Shown here: positions 25,487 to 38,021 of the stretch, one piece after another
Layout of the letters: every line of letters starts with the position of its first letter
Numbering within the stretch: the stretch's first letter is position 1
Source: Apricaphanius iberus
Taxonomy: Eukaryota; Chordata; Actinopteri; Cyprinodontiformes; Aphaniidae
Reading direction: 5' to 3'
NCBI GenBank assembly: GCA_028564705.1
Contig: JAPXFQ010000075.1
Coordinates: 1,240,001-1,304,000 of the forward strand
DNA: 64,000 nucleotides
The notes under the pieces: generated by a model
What the model was told of the DNA's origin: nothing
The model's database searches: none
What the model saw: only the letters and a program-made list of their open reading frames with translations
Program-made: the position numbers and the translations under genes

Positions 25487-25750
25487 ATGTCCGAAGGTGA
25501 AGCCAGCTCCTCTCAGGCGATGCCCACCGCAGTGGACCATCCACCTGCATCCCCGGCTTCTTTTTCGGTGGCTGTGAAGATCCCAGACTTTTTGCTGCAT
25601 GATCCACCTTCGTGGTTTTTCCACATAGAGGCACAGTTTGCTCTTTGTGGCCTTTCCTCAGACGACACAAAATACCACTATGTGGTTGCGGCGCTGGACT
25701 CGCCATCAACCCGCCGTGTCGTCCTTTTATCTCTCCACAAGAGTACAGAA
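25487..25750 (+). pseudogene. Ty3/Gypsy-like gag fragment (N-terminal part)
   Basis: The frame from the ATG at 25487 has an Ala/Ser/Pro-rich start, then KIPDFLLHDPPSWFFHIEAQ, FALCGLSSDDTKYHYVVAAL. Vertebrate Ty3/Gypsy retrotransposon gag proteins share the block K-[LI]-P-x-F-x(4-6)-P-x-x-W-F-x(3)-E-A-Q-F with the following DDTKYxxVVAAL. Homology stops near 25750, where an L2-type LINE 3' UTR begins, so only about 88 codons of gag remain and no pol is present. The leading portion of the frame before 25487 is not needed. Confidence 0.7.
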
Positions 25751-25779
25751 ACGGTCCTCCTCCTCAGAACTGGCATCCC

Positions 25780-26160
25780 TTTTTGTTCTTTCCGTTTCTC
25801 TGCTCTGCCTTCTCAAACCTCCAGTCAGTTGTTGCAGATTGCCACTCATACTGACTCAGGTTCTGGTCCTGCTGGAGGTTTCTTCCTGCTAAAAGGGAGC
25901 TTTTCCTCTCCAATGCTTGCTCAGTATGAGGGATTGTTGTGAAGTCAACGCACAATGCAGGCGACTGTCACGAAATGTTCATTCTGGAGGAGTGAATGAT
26001 GCAGATCAATAGCAATCTGTTAGGATTCCTTAAACAGAAACTTTAAACTGATTGGAATGTATGCACAATTGAACTTAAATGACTACTCTTGTAACCCACC
26101 TTGAGATGAAATCTGTTAAGTTTTGGTGCTAAATAAGTACAATGAATTGAATTGAACTGG
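25780..26160 (+). mobile_element. L2/Rex1-like LINE 3' UTR and tail
   Basis: Shares with 49380-49650 and the minus strand of 9029-9400 the phrases GTTCTGGTCCTGCTGGAGG, TTGCTCAGTATGAGGGATTG, GGATTCCTTAAACAGAAA and GATTGGAATGTATGCACAAT. It ends in a degenerate AATGAATTGAATTGAACTGG tail. It has no coding part and is probably a 5'-truncated insertion into the Gypsy remnant. Confidence 0.7.
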
Positions 26161-27207
26161 TATGTCAAATCCAAACCTTTTATTTATGTTTCAGCCACTT
26201 AATTTACCCACAGGCAATACAGCTTGCAATTTAAAAGATGCCTGTTGCCCAAAATTCTTTACAGAATTTTTCCATTTTCAGCTATTTCCCATTATCCAGT
26301 TTTAACCAGCGGGGCAGCTTCAAGGGAATGAGAGTACAGTGTCGTTGGAAAAACTACGTTTCTTAACCCAAACAGGCTTTTTCATATTTAGGACTACTCC
26401 AGAAGTTTAATGTTAGCCAGCTCTATCCATTCCGGAACCAGTTCTTACGTGATTTCAGGATCAATTATTTAATCTCACCTGAAATGTGCAGCTTCACGAT
26501 GCGTTTAGACAAGCCGAACCCATCCTGGAGAAAACTTGTATGTTTAGATCTATTCTGCCAAAATGACAAAAGGTGTGTCTTAAATGAGATTTCAAACCAA
26601 AGAACACTGTACTGACGGGGTCAGCATCGCACTGAGGTTCTGTTCCTGAGCTGCCGGAATTAATAGTGTATCCCACAACTTCTACATCCAACTGTCTCAA
26701 TATCCGAATAATAAGGATGAACCTTTACCATACCATAATAAATAAATAATTAAGGCTAACATTCTTCTATCTTTTTTCGGATTTTCCCTTTAGCTATCGC
26801 CACAGTGAATCATCTGTCTCAAGCTAACATTAAGTTTCTGGAATGGCTTCAACCTCGGCCCGATTGAAAATACATTCAACCAGATTTATGCCAGAAGCTT
26901 TTGAGGGCTAAAAAGCTGTGTGGTTTCTCTCCAGCTTGCTTAAGGTTCTTAATCAAATATTTTTTGGGGTTCATGTTATATATTTGAGCCTACATGTATA
27001 ACATATGTATATGTAAAATTTGACAAATTTGCAATAATGTTGTGCTTTTAGTTGTTGTTTTCAATCTTATAACACTTTGGGTTTATGATCGTCCCCTCCA
27101 GAGGACAAAAAATGCAATCAGTTAAAATTCAAAGTTGATATGTAAAATACCAAAAATTCACATAACTAATATTTCCTTTTTCAAATAATAAAAAGTGAAA
27201 ACAAACA

Positions 27208-27210
<3 letters not shown>

Positions 27211-27249
<39 letters not shown>
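27211..27249. repeat. (TA)n microsatellite
   Basis: About twenty perfect AT units. Confidence 0.95.
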
Positions 27250-27253
<4 letters not shown>

Positions 27254-30200
27254 AACATCCATTCTAAGACCAAGCTTAAACCATAATGTTTGAAAACACT
27301 ATTCTTGATATTGTTTTCAGTCATTGGGTCTTAGACTTGCTTGATCTGTATTCAGAAATGTAAATGTACTGTATGTCTGTATTTTCTGTTCAAATAATAA
27401 AGAATATGCAGCAAACGATCCCAGATCTCATTTAAGCTATGATTAAATCAAAATCCACATGTGTAGAAAGACAACAGCTTTTTTTCCCCTCACACGCATT
27501 GCTGCTTTCCCAGCGGGAAGTCTTCTCTCTCACACCTTCAAATTTTGAGGAAATATGTTTGCGTCTTTACCTATGAACAAAGAACACATACAGGCTGTCC
27601 AAGCTCCTTTTTTAATCAATTCACTTCAAATTAGTTTTAAATATCTTTAACTTTATAAAAGCGAATTCATTTTGTGGTTTCATGTTTCAACAAATTTGTT
27701 GGAAATTGGTCATTTTTCAAATCCAGCTAAGGGGACAGACTAAAGAAACATGCTGCCTTTATAAGACAGAAAAATAGGTCAGAGATAGATTGTGGTGAAA
27801 TTGTAAATTATCTTCAAATCAAGCTGATGCTCTTTCTGTTCAGGTGTGACATGTTTTTCACTGTGAAAACAAACCCAGCCAGGTTTATAGAGGCAATCTA
27901 ATGGCTCAAACGCTATGGGGGTTGGTGGGTGAATTTCATTCTAGCAAATATGTAACTCCCTGCAAAACACTATATAAAGTCAGGGCATTACCTCTGTTTT
28001 TTTGTTTTTCAAAATAAATCCCTTTTTCTGAAAGCAACAGCATCAAATGCACCATTCCCAAACAGCTTATGGAACTCTTATGTTCCACAGGCAATATGAC
28101 TATAATTGCTCCTATTGTAGTATCATTCCACTGCAAGCAACACATCGGGCTCGGATATACTGCTGGATTTTCCATCTGCGTTCTAATCAAAGCTGAGTTA
28201 CAGAATGCTCAGCCTCCAAACAGCCCTTTTGGTCTAACTATTTCAAATGCGAGCGAGGCAGGGACGACGTTATCGGCCCCATAAATGTTTTCAGGAGACT
28301 GACGCTAATGCATCACAGTCCATCCAGGCCGGTTCTATTTTGTGTGAATAAAGGGGTTAGGTTGAGTCATGCTGGATGGTGCATGCGAGTAAAGATATAA
28401 AAAAAAAAAACGTTTCATCATGTTGCCTAAAAGTGAACCCATAGCCTCAGCAGCTCAAACTCAATAAATGAGGCAGAAACAACCACTCACTGGAAACATG
28501 ATATGTATTTTCAGCCCAGCTTGCCGTCAGGTCAACCCTGTATTGTACATTCATATGTGTATAAGATATAGGTGTGCCCAGGGTGGGGGGGGGGGGGGTG
28601 GTTGGCTTGGCCAATTTAGATAAATGGCTTTCTCAAAAGAAATTAGAACAAATTATATATATAATTACATTTCATATTTCTTATAAAATAAAAGAATAAA
28701 ATAGGAGATGGCATTTTAATCTTGGCAAGACTGGCTGTTTTAAATAACACGCTATGCAAACTCTCCAGACAATCTAGGGCTAGCTGTGAGATTCCTTTGT
28801 TTAACCAAGACTAGGATTGTATTTCTGAAAGTATTGAAAGTATTAGGATGCCTAGCTAAATATTCCAGAATAACCCAATGAAGTACAGGTCCATTGCATC
28901 AAAAACAATTCAATGTGGCCATAAATTAATTTACGATGATCAAAGAACTGTTCCGGGAGTTTTCTTTTAAACCCATTGCTACTAGGTTTGCCAGAGTCCC
29001 TTGGAACAGGTTGACCAATCACTGAGCTCACAGAGCCTAGATGATCCCTCACTGTTAACGGTGCTACCTCTGGTTAGCAAATGTGATGCACCGGGCAACA
29101 TGATGAACAACGTCTAAAACTTTTCCCGTCTACTGGGTTTTCTACCTTAAGATTAACCCTTCAGGGAATTAAATATTGTTTGTTAGGCCCACCTGAAAAG
29201 GAATGTCTTGCTATGCCACTGATATAAAAGAAACAAATTTCTCACTTTCCCAGTCACTATGATGTCCTGGTTCTTGGCAGTTCTTAGTGGGAGCACATGG
29301 ACTTATACATCCAACTCATGTCAACCTCCTGTGAGGGTCTGCAGCATAATCAGAGATGCATACAGGGACCCCAAAGGTACAGAGCCAATAGAAGTTGTTG
29401 ATTAGATTAAAATACTGTTTCATCAGGCTCAAGGCAACCAACTGGAAATGAAAAGATGGTTGAGTTGATAACTGCCTGACCCACTTTGTGGCTGAGGGGT
29501 GAGATTCATTATTTTTCAATGTAGCCCATGTCTGTCAGTCATATAGGCTGAGGCCATAAGGCAGCAAAGGCTTCACAGCAGACTGAAAAGCACAGCAGAG
29601 CAGTGGGATGGATTTGATGGAACAATCTCTGACTTTTAAGAGATATGTAAAATATCAACATACCATAAGTATCTGAATAATGATGGTATGCTTTTTTGGT
29701 TCACATCGGCCTGGAAATGAGCTGAGAAAAAAAGTATCCCATATACTGGGAGGATTCACAATGCTGGTAAAGCGTCATAAGGTCATCCACTTGCTATATC
29801 AGCCACACTCATTGGAAGTAGGACACAGGGAGTTGAAGTAACTGCCCATAATGAGCAGGCTAAACACAGCTGTAGCTGGCTTGAAGTTGCACTTGCAGCA
29901 AATCTGCTGCAGATGGCGGCGTAAAGATAGCTGAGTTTGTATCTCATCATCCTCCATCACACAATATATCGCCATGGCCTTTTTTATTTTTCTTTCCTTC
30001 TTCACTATGTATGCAGGAAAGAGAAAACACGCACGTTTAGGAAGTAGCTGTCCTTGTTCCTCCACCACGCTCTGCTGTCCTCCAGTTGTCACAGTGCAAT
30101 ACATCCCTCAGACACAGAGACAAAGAGGTGCAGGGAGGTAACTGTAGTATTACCATGGAAACTAGACTTTAGAGCAATGGCAGTGGGAAAAGAACTCAGA

Positions 30201-30999
30201 AAGTTCCAGATTTACATCCTTTTCCTTTACAGCTCTCGTGTTTCTCTCATGTCTGTTTTTCTTAAATGTAATTTTACATGCTGTCATGTTTTGGTAGTCA
30301 TGGTAACAATAGCTCTCTTACATTTGCTGAAATTTGACCGAAATGTTCTAGGTGTATGATTTGAACTGGTATGGGGGTTTGTATGTTGATGAGTTAACTA
30401 AGGGCCACAAAGAAACTCCTACAATCCCAGAACCCTTTTCTTTTTACTGGTGCCCCCTCTTCAGCCCTGAACCGCCATTTTCCAACTCCTCACCCATGGA
30501 GTTAAACTCATTCACCCCATCGATCAAACAAAGAGCCTGAGCCATGATTTTATGCTGTTGATGTTGGCATTATCTTTGGTCATGTTTTGCTCTTACCTTC
30601 CCTTTTCTCTCCCCAAAGATGTGATGTAATTTAATCCCGTCTGCCATGTTTTATACCTGTGTCGTGCACTTTGACCCTTACATATTTGCCACACTGACCA
30701 GAAAAAGACCTGTATTCATATTCTGCTTTGTACTTTTACACTCCCCGATATGTATAACAACTATTCTGTCTGTTTAGGATTCACCTTGGGTGTTTAAAAG
30801 TCTGTTCTTTTCATTTTGCACCAAGTAACCTTTCTTTTGGTGCTTGTTTGACTGTGGGCATATGACAGATGATTAAGAGGAACTAAACAATTTTCAGCTC
30901 ATTAAGAGCCATTTCTAGTTATTGGTGGCTGTTTTATGGGAATGTCACTGTCCCACATTTTCCTCTGATATTTTAGTGGGAGTAGGGCTTAAAGTGTTT

Positions 31000-32443
31000 A
31001 TGAAAGACTCACCTCTTGAACATTTCTCACATTTTTGCACATTCTAACTAATGCAAAACTTCCAAGTATTTTATTGGGGTTTTAAACATTACATTTAATT
31101 GTGAAGTTGAAGGAAAAAGGGACATTGTTTAACACTTTCTGCAAGTAAAAATCTAAAAACTGAGGTGCACAATTGTATTAATGCCATTAACTGCTGTTCC
31201 TCTGAATAAAATGAAGTCTACCCAATTACTTATAACTTATGTGTGAGCGATATCAGTATAAATACAGGTGTTCTATGAAGCCCTCAGAAAGTGTTACAAA
31301 AAGTTGGCAAAAAGTAACATCATGAAGATCAAGCCAAAGGAATCAATAAATTGTGTTTTTTGTTAATCTGTAAATAGCACATGGACTATAGATTGAGTTT
31401 TACTGGGGTTTTTTCTATAAAAAGAGATGACAATAGATGAAAACACAAAGTTTCTACTAAGAAGCATGGTGTGTGTGGAATATGCACCAATCAGCATCAG
31501 TGGAAGGAATGCTCATCTGGCTGAATGAAGACTGACAATAGTTAGAGACAATGGGTTAAAACAGGGTTAGGCAGTTAGTGCAGCAGAAGTGCAGCTCGTT
31601 GAATACTCTAAAAATACAAGCAAACAAACAAACACAGCGATCTGTTTTGTTGTTCTATACACCTCCGGGTGTTCAAAATTGCCATATCAAAATTGAAATA
31701 TAAAGCATCCTGTGCCCAAAACCTGCATTGCCTACTCATTACTTCGACTATAGAGTATCATTCTGGTGAAATGATCTGGGGCTGATGTTGGGCTGACCAA
31801 TCACAGGCGTGTGCTCTCCGTTGCGTTTGACCGATTGGGAAATTGGGCTCTACCCTTTGCGTCTTAGTGTGAGTCAAGGACAACTATTGTGTCAATGGAT
31901 AATAGTGCCGCATCTCTCCGCACCTTCTCAAACGGAGAAGTATAAAAGACAGAGGTTCATCTTTCAGGACAACATTTTCCCTTAACGTAAAACCAAAACT
32001 ACAATAGAGTGGTTGGGATCAAAACATATTCATGTCTCACTATGGTCCAGTCAAAATCCAGACCTGACTGAAAATCTAAGCGAAGATTAGAAAGTAGATG
32101 TTTATATTTCTGATTTCCATCCCATCTGTTGGACCTTGAACTAGTTTGACAAAAAGAATGGGCAACCATTTCAGTTTCAGAGTCCAAAGACTTGCAGCTG
32201 CAAATACACTAATAGTGGTAATGACTCAGCAGGGCTGAATACAAGTCCATGAAAAAATATGCCGATTTTAATTTAAAAAATACATTTCAGGAAAAGAAAT
32301 CTTGCACTTCACAATTATACTCTACTTTGTGTTAGACTATGATATAAAATCCCAATAAAATAAAATGTTTGATGTTGCAATGTAAAAAAAAAATGTGAAA
32401 AAAAGTTCAACGTAGGTGAATACCTTAGCAAGGCACTGTATGT
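31000..32443 (+). mobile_element. Decayed Tc1-like transposon
   Basis: The left part (31000-31345) has GTATTTTATTGGGGTTTTAA, ACAGGTGTTCTATGAAGCCC and similar Tc1 left-region phrases. The right part (31940-32443) has GTCCAGTCAAAATCCAGACC, coding for the SQNPDLT counterpart of SPDLNP, then GACTTGCAGCTGCAAATAC. The terminal AGCAAGGCACTGTA is at the end. The middle 31345-31940 does not match and may be another insertion or heavy decay. It has no functional frame. Confidence 0.65.
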
Positions 32444-33225
32444 TTAACTCCTTTAGGTATTTGTAGTGAGCTTTGAAAGTTAAGGGTAAAAGGGAGATTT
32501 CTACACTGCCACCTTTTCAAAAATGAACCATAAAAAGCATCAAATCAGAGGGGTGGGAGAAATAGGGAAAAAAGTTTCCTAAAATATTTGGGACACGAAC
32601 AAGTAGATGTCAGTGAATTACCCAATAATATATGCCTTTGAAATGTAATTCATCATAACACAAGAAAGAAGTAAAGGGGGGAAGTTGTTTATCACTATCC
32701 GAGAACAATCTTACACAGCTTTCTTTTTGTAATTTTTTTTTTTCATGCAAAAATCATGCGGCCAATTTGTTGATGTAAGTGACCTGAACCTCGTGGTTTG
32801 CTATCTTATTTAACCACTCACAACAGAAACACCTGAGTGCTAGCGTAGGTAAGATTAGAAAGTTAGCAGTCTAGGACAGGATATGTACTACTATAATTGT
32901 TAAATTTATTAGCGTTGTTTGTAGCTTTCTGATATATTATGTTAGTGACATAACACATAGGTCTGTCCAGATTAGAGAGGCAGATCAGGATAGAGTATTT
33001 TTTTGTATTTTGTACAACACACTGCAGATTAGATGTAGTCAGTACAGTTTCTTCTTAAATAGACGAGGATAGACAGACATAAATAACTTCATGTTAAGAT
33101 GTAGTGATTTAATGCTGGTCTTCCTGTTTTAATTTGAACTGTTCTTTTTTTCATTTGAACTTAAGGTTGCTTCTCTAAGGTAGTTTCTAACTCTCTGTTT
33201 CTTCGCTTTCTCTTTCTTGTCCTAG

Positions 33226-34112
33226 GAGGTGAATTAGTGTTGCCCATTATAACGGTGGACTCCTTAGACCCCCCTTCTATTGCCACCCGCTACCCAATAA
33301 TCCCCCCTCCCACAACCACCTATCGCCCTTTCCTCACCCTCCTTGAAACCACCAAAGAGTCTGTCCCAATACCCAATGGCCGCCCCCCATGCCCCTTGGA
33401 TCAGGAGGACTGCGAAGAGACCATAGAGGTTTCGGGTTCAGGGGAGATGACAGAGACGGATGACGAGGACTATTACAAAAATTCCCCCTTGGTCACTGAT
33501 AGGACTGTCCTTCCTCCTCCCCCGGCAGTCGAGGGTGGGGTCCAGAACCCCCGAGACCGCCACTTCTCTCGCAATCCAAACTCCCACCGCCCGCCACTTT
33601 CCTCCACCCCCACTGCCAATCCCGATCAGCTAGGCCCTCATGTCAAACCGGCCGCTGGTGGCAGCAGCAGCAGTAGCAACAATATCCCGGCTGGCAAAAT
33701 GAACACCCGGGATCAGGTGCTGCTGCCGCCGCCCCATCCCTCATCGGATCCAGGCCACCGCAGAAACCCAGGAATAACCTACCCCCCCAATTTCCCCCAT
33801 GTTCCCACTCCAGATCCCACGTCTCCAGAGAGAGGCCTCCCTGGCGCCGTGGAGGTGCAGCAGTCCAGCAGCACAACGGGAATGGTGGTGGGCATTGTAG
33901 CGGCCGCAGCGCTCTGTATCCTCATCCTGCTGTACGCCATGTACAAGTACCGCAACCGAGACGAGGGCTCCTATCAGGTGGACCAGAGCCGCAACTACAT
34001 CAGCAACTCGGCTACACAGAGCAACGGTGCCCTGGTGAAGGAAAAACAGCCCACCACTGCCAAGACGGTCACCAAGAACAAGAAGAACAAAGACAAGGAG
34101 TACTATGTGTGA
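33226..34112 (+). CDS. nrxn2: Neurexin-2, terminal exon: stalk, transmembrane helix and cytoplasmic tail
   Basis: Entered in phase 1 after the CCTAG acceptor, giving [17 protein letters not shown], very close to mammalian neurexin-2 (GGELILPIIT-DSLDPP) and absent from neurexin-1. About 200 residues of Pro/Ser/Thr-rich stalk follow, with [34 protein letters not shown] and [10 protein letters not shown]. The transmembrane helix is at 33879-33944 ([20 protein letters not shown]), followed by the stop-transfer [20 protein letters not shown]. The tail ends in [11 protein letters not shown] and TGA at 34110-34112. The final EYYV is the PDZ ligand for CASK/Mint. [12 protein letters not shown] is the neurexin-2 version of the tail. 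A tract at about 33655-33680 encodes a Ser/Gly run. The frame is intact. Confidence 0.96.
33780..33814 (+). promoter_or_regulatory. nrxn2: Candidate alternative 3' splice acceptor (neurexin splice site 5)
   Basis: A strongly pyrimidine-rich run (33782-33810) ends in CCACTCCAG, with AG at 33812-33813. Joining the phase-1 donor at 18109 to 33814 keeps the frame and removes exactly 588 nt (196 codons). It makes [17 protein letters not shown] in place of the long stalk. A weaker acceptor at 33828 would also stay in frame. Splice site 5 of mammalian neurexin-2 is known to vary by a segment of about this length. Confidence 0.6.
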
Positions 34113-35420
34113 GGAAGCACCGCCGTCACACGCAAAGACAGACAGCAGGTGTACTTAGAGAAGGAAAGAGATGGGAGAAAGAAAAAGACAGAGGAAGAGA
34201 GAAAGCAGTTCCATTGTTACAGCAAAAAAATAGCGGCTGATTCTGTTAAAATTCAGTATTCTAAATTCAGGTAAAGGGAAAAGGCAGCAAAGAAAAGTAA
34301 CCTGGAGGCAAGTTGTTCTTTTCACACCTTGTTGTATTCCTTAAAATGTTAAACCTGGTGTGGATTAGGGAGAAATCTGCTAAAGCCAAGTTTAGATCTT
34401 TATAGATAGTGCCAACATCCACAGAGGCAATGCTGACAAATCAGTGATTCCTTGGTTTAGCATTTCAAAAGTAATTGAAAGTCTTAAGTACTGTAAACAA
34501 GCATCACCAAGAGTATTTGCCTATACTTTGTTTTGAGCCATGATGGAAGGGAAGAGTAACACTTAAAAAGACCTAACTTGTAAAAACCAAAATAGAACAT
34601 AAATTAGCAATGTATCTGCGTTTGGGGAATTTTTATTACTACCATCTCACAGAAATACTTTAGCCGTAATACATTTAGGAATTAATAAACACCTCTGATC
34701 TCTCGCCTATGGACGGGTCTCTCTCTCTTTCTCTCGTTGACCACTTAATCTCTGTTTCTTTCCTTGTCTACGGTGCCTAGCAGCTGATGCAATGCGAACT
34801 CTGCCATGTTCCAAGCATGTAGTATTCATTTACGAAAAAGAGATAAACCGTTTTTTTTCTTTTTATGGAGTTAAAGAAAAGAAACAAAAACAAACAAAAA
34901 AATACGATGACTGATGATCGTACCGTTAAACGTAGCAACTATGTGAGATACCATAAAGCTCCAAACCTAACGGATGCTAACTTGTACGTTTAGCCGCCAA
35001 AAACTCGAGGCCAAAACCACTTGGCCCATCTTTGTTCCAGCAGATATATGTTGTGTGTTTCGGGACGCCAAGGCACCCCCAAGTGGGCCAGCAAAGAAAC
35101 TGTCATGTTCTTACAGTTACTAATCACAGAAAAAAATAACTCCAGCAAACCGGATGAACTCTGTTCTATATAACTATAAATATATGTATAGACGATGCAG
35201 AAACTTACGGACCTGAAGCGTGAACAAGTCTTTAAGTAAGTTTGCTGACAGAGCACAAGATTGACTTTGGGAATGTTTTTGACAACACCCATCTCCCTAA
35301 TCTTGACAACCCTGTCCCCTCTCATGAACAGTGTGGCTGATGAAATGCCCCGTGGCAAAAATCAGCTGATTTTTTTTTTTTTTTTCTTGATTTCTGGAAT
35401 AAAATACAGATGTTTTAGGG
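34113..35420 (+). other. nrxn2: nrxn2 3' untranslated region (extent inferred)
   Basis: Sequence after the stop codon has no repeat signature. It carries AATAAA hexamers at 34684-34689 and 35398-35403, the latter just after a T-rich stretch. Which one is used cannot be told. Several short frames on both strands in 34990-35650 have no support. Confidence 0.5.
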
Positions 35421-36343
35421 TAATTCCAATTTCCTTTTTTTTTTTGCTGGAGTTCCTGTGTGGGGAGTTCTATTACAGCAGAATAAAAAGAGAACACTTT
35501 TTGTCCTTCTCTTGCCTGACTGGACTGATGGCAGCCAAAGGGCAAAACTAACTTTGTGGGAGGAGTATCCACAAGTATGGCTAGTCCCTGGAAGATGTAC
35601 AACTGAACTTAAGTATTCCAATTTTCAACTCTATAAAAAACTAAACTGAACCATGAAAAGAAAATTCCTGAAACAAGTTTGTGTAATGTCTAAATATTTG
35701 ACACTTATCCCATTACTGAGACAGACACGTGTTTTCCCCACTATCATTCCTGTTCAGAGAAAAAAAAAATGACCATGGTTCTGGGATACTGAAATTTCTA
35801 TGTATTTTATTTTGTTAACTAGGCAAATGTGATTTGGGTTATAATAATATAGCATTACTTATTTCCATGGGAAAATAAGATTATCTTTTATTCTGTTTCT
35901 ATCATCGCTTATATTTTGTTTCTTTTCATTTTTGTGTCCTGCATCTACTCCTTCTACAACGAATGGTCCATCTGTCAATATTTTTCTTTTTCTATTTGAC
36001 AGGTTCCATCCATTTTTTTCCTCGTCATGTTTGTCTAGTTTTTCTTCTTCTCCATTTCAAACATACTCCTCCCAGTATCTACCTGTTCTTTCTAAATGTT
36101 ATTGTAAAGTGTTCCAGTGAGATGACTCTAAATATGTGTAAATTAACAGAGGGAATACACTTGGTTATATACTTCTTACCCTGTGTTGTGTTTTCTTTAT
36201 TTTATAACCTTACTTTCTCCTATAGGTTTAGAGTAGACGTCCTAATATAAACCTGATATATGCTTGGGGTCCTGATTAAAGGCATTTATGAACAAGTGGT
36301 AACAGAGTCCCTGACAAACCTCAACTCCTGTTACATCTATACT

Positions 36344-37433
36344 AGGGCTGCATGATTATGACCTAAATAATAATCACGATTATTTTGATCAATATTGTAA
36401 TCACGATCATTCATCCAGTCCTGTAAAAAATCTATTTTTATTGCACCAATTATAAACATACAATGTTGCAACATTTTTTGTCAAAAATAAAACTTTAGAT
36501 TAGAATAGATGATAATTAATGCCAAAACCAAACAAAAAAGAACTCCAATACTTTTATATATATATACACTCAAAAGTACAAGCTAAATATGTGCAGAGTG
36601 CAATCTCAAAGTGCAATTTAACAGAAACAATTACAGCTTATACAGAAAAGGCCTTTGACATTCCCTGCATCCAAATCCTTAGTATTTACTATATGCTACA
36701 TAGAAACTATTACTCACCCGTTAATGTAGTAAATACTGCATTGCAAACAATCATGTTATAGGCATGAAATCACACGTACTGCTCCACAATTTTGCATGTC
36801 CTTTGACCCATATGACTTCCGTGACCCAGATGTTTAGGTTACGTTCGCCTGTGGTCCTGCCATCCTCTAGCTGTTCTTTTGTCTGGTATGACTTAACAAC
36901 TTAAATATTTAATCAGTCAAAAAACAATTACAGTAAACAGTAACATTGCATCACGTATATTTATCCGCCGAAACTGCGGCGGTGTCAATGGTTGACAGTT
37001 CGTCTTTAGTCATTTTTAGCTAGGTCCTTCTCTTCTATGATTTCGGGGCGTCAGCTGCATTGTAGGATAGCGTAGCATACAGCGGCTGCTTACTATGGCG
37101 GTAGTACACTTTCGGGAGTTTCTGCTTACTAGTCGGATCCATAATGGAGATTCGGATCTACTAAATTGCTCAAATACTCCCTTTCACCTGCTACTTAGCA
37201 AGCGTAGTGCTGAGTGGTGTGTGAGCGGTTTTTATTTGGTCAGCTTAATGAAGCTTTAGCCCTGCGTTTGCCCCCCGGTGGTTGGCAGACTATTGGTTGA
37301 GTCCGTGTATGATAAAGAGGCACGCAGTGAAGCTCGCATTTTGAATGTAAATATCGTTGACGATCAGGTTCATTTAATTGTCGCCACCAAAGTCGTGATT
37401 ACGATCAAAATCCGATTAATTGTGCAGCCCTAA
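36344..37433. mobile_element. hAT-type transposon, non-autonomous, with 8-bp target duplication
   Basis: The ends are AGGGCTGCATGATTATGACC and its imperfect inverse ATCCGATTAATTGTGCAGCC-CT, the classical AGGGCTGCACGATTA ends of fish hAT elements. TCTATACT is repeated at 36336-36343 and 37434-37441, the 8-bp duplication expected for hAT. The interior, about 1.05 kb, has only short frames and no recognisable transposase. Confidence 0.8.
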
Positions 37434-38021
37434 TCTATACTGACTGTTATTATGTCAGCTACACTGAGGCACCAAACTGTGTTTGGCATGGCCAATTTTT
37501 ACCAATCAAAACAGGGTTTGTAAAGCTGCATTATACTTTGTGTAAATTATTTAGATGATTTTATCTTGGTTCTAATTTGATTCTTTTTTTTTACAGTTCA
37601 CAGTGAGCTAAAGGGACTCTTTGTCATATGACCTGTTCTCAAAGAGTTCTTGGTGTGGTCGAGAGATAAAAAATAGTCAGAATCTCCAAGTTTATAATGG
37701 GAACCGAAGTAACTTTCTCGCAAAAGAAATAACAGGAAAAAGCTGAATTATCAATAAGTCATATAAAAACAAAAAAGGAACTGTGCTAATGTTAGCAAAG
37801 CACTATTGCAAGGTGTGTACCATGAAAACAGTAGGAGCAAAACCTGTGTTTATTGAAAGACGGTACTGCTTACTTAACAGAGTTCATTTATATTGGAGCA
37901 GCGTATTTGAACTGACCTACAGAATGTCTAGTTGGAATAAAACAAAGAAAAGATTGAGTTGTTATACTGATGGAAGAAAGGGGTTAATTTACTTAGGTTT
38001 AAATCTTCTCCGTTTTCAGAC

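Larger units (their letters stand above)
18110..33225 (+). other. nrxn2: nrxn2 intron, about 15.1 kb, with transposon remnants
   Basis: The intron has a GTGAGT donor and a TTGTCCTAG acceptor (33221-33225). It contains an inverted-end element with target duplication (19516-20034), a hAT-type element (21754-22104), Tc1-like, LINE and Gypsy fragments (23.1-26.2 kb), a (TA)n tract (27211-27249) and a Tc1-like copy (31000-32443). In 26.2-31 kb and 22.1-23.1 kb I see no recognisable gene; the 143-codon minus frame at 22478-22909 has no domain and no splice context. Confidence 0.8.

Noticed and set aside
25452..25709. Minus-strand frame over the Gypsy gag fragment
   Set aside because: Shadow of the plus-strand gag frame, which has the recognisable gag block.
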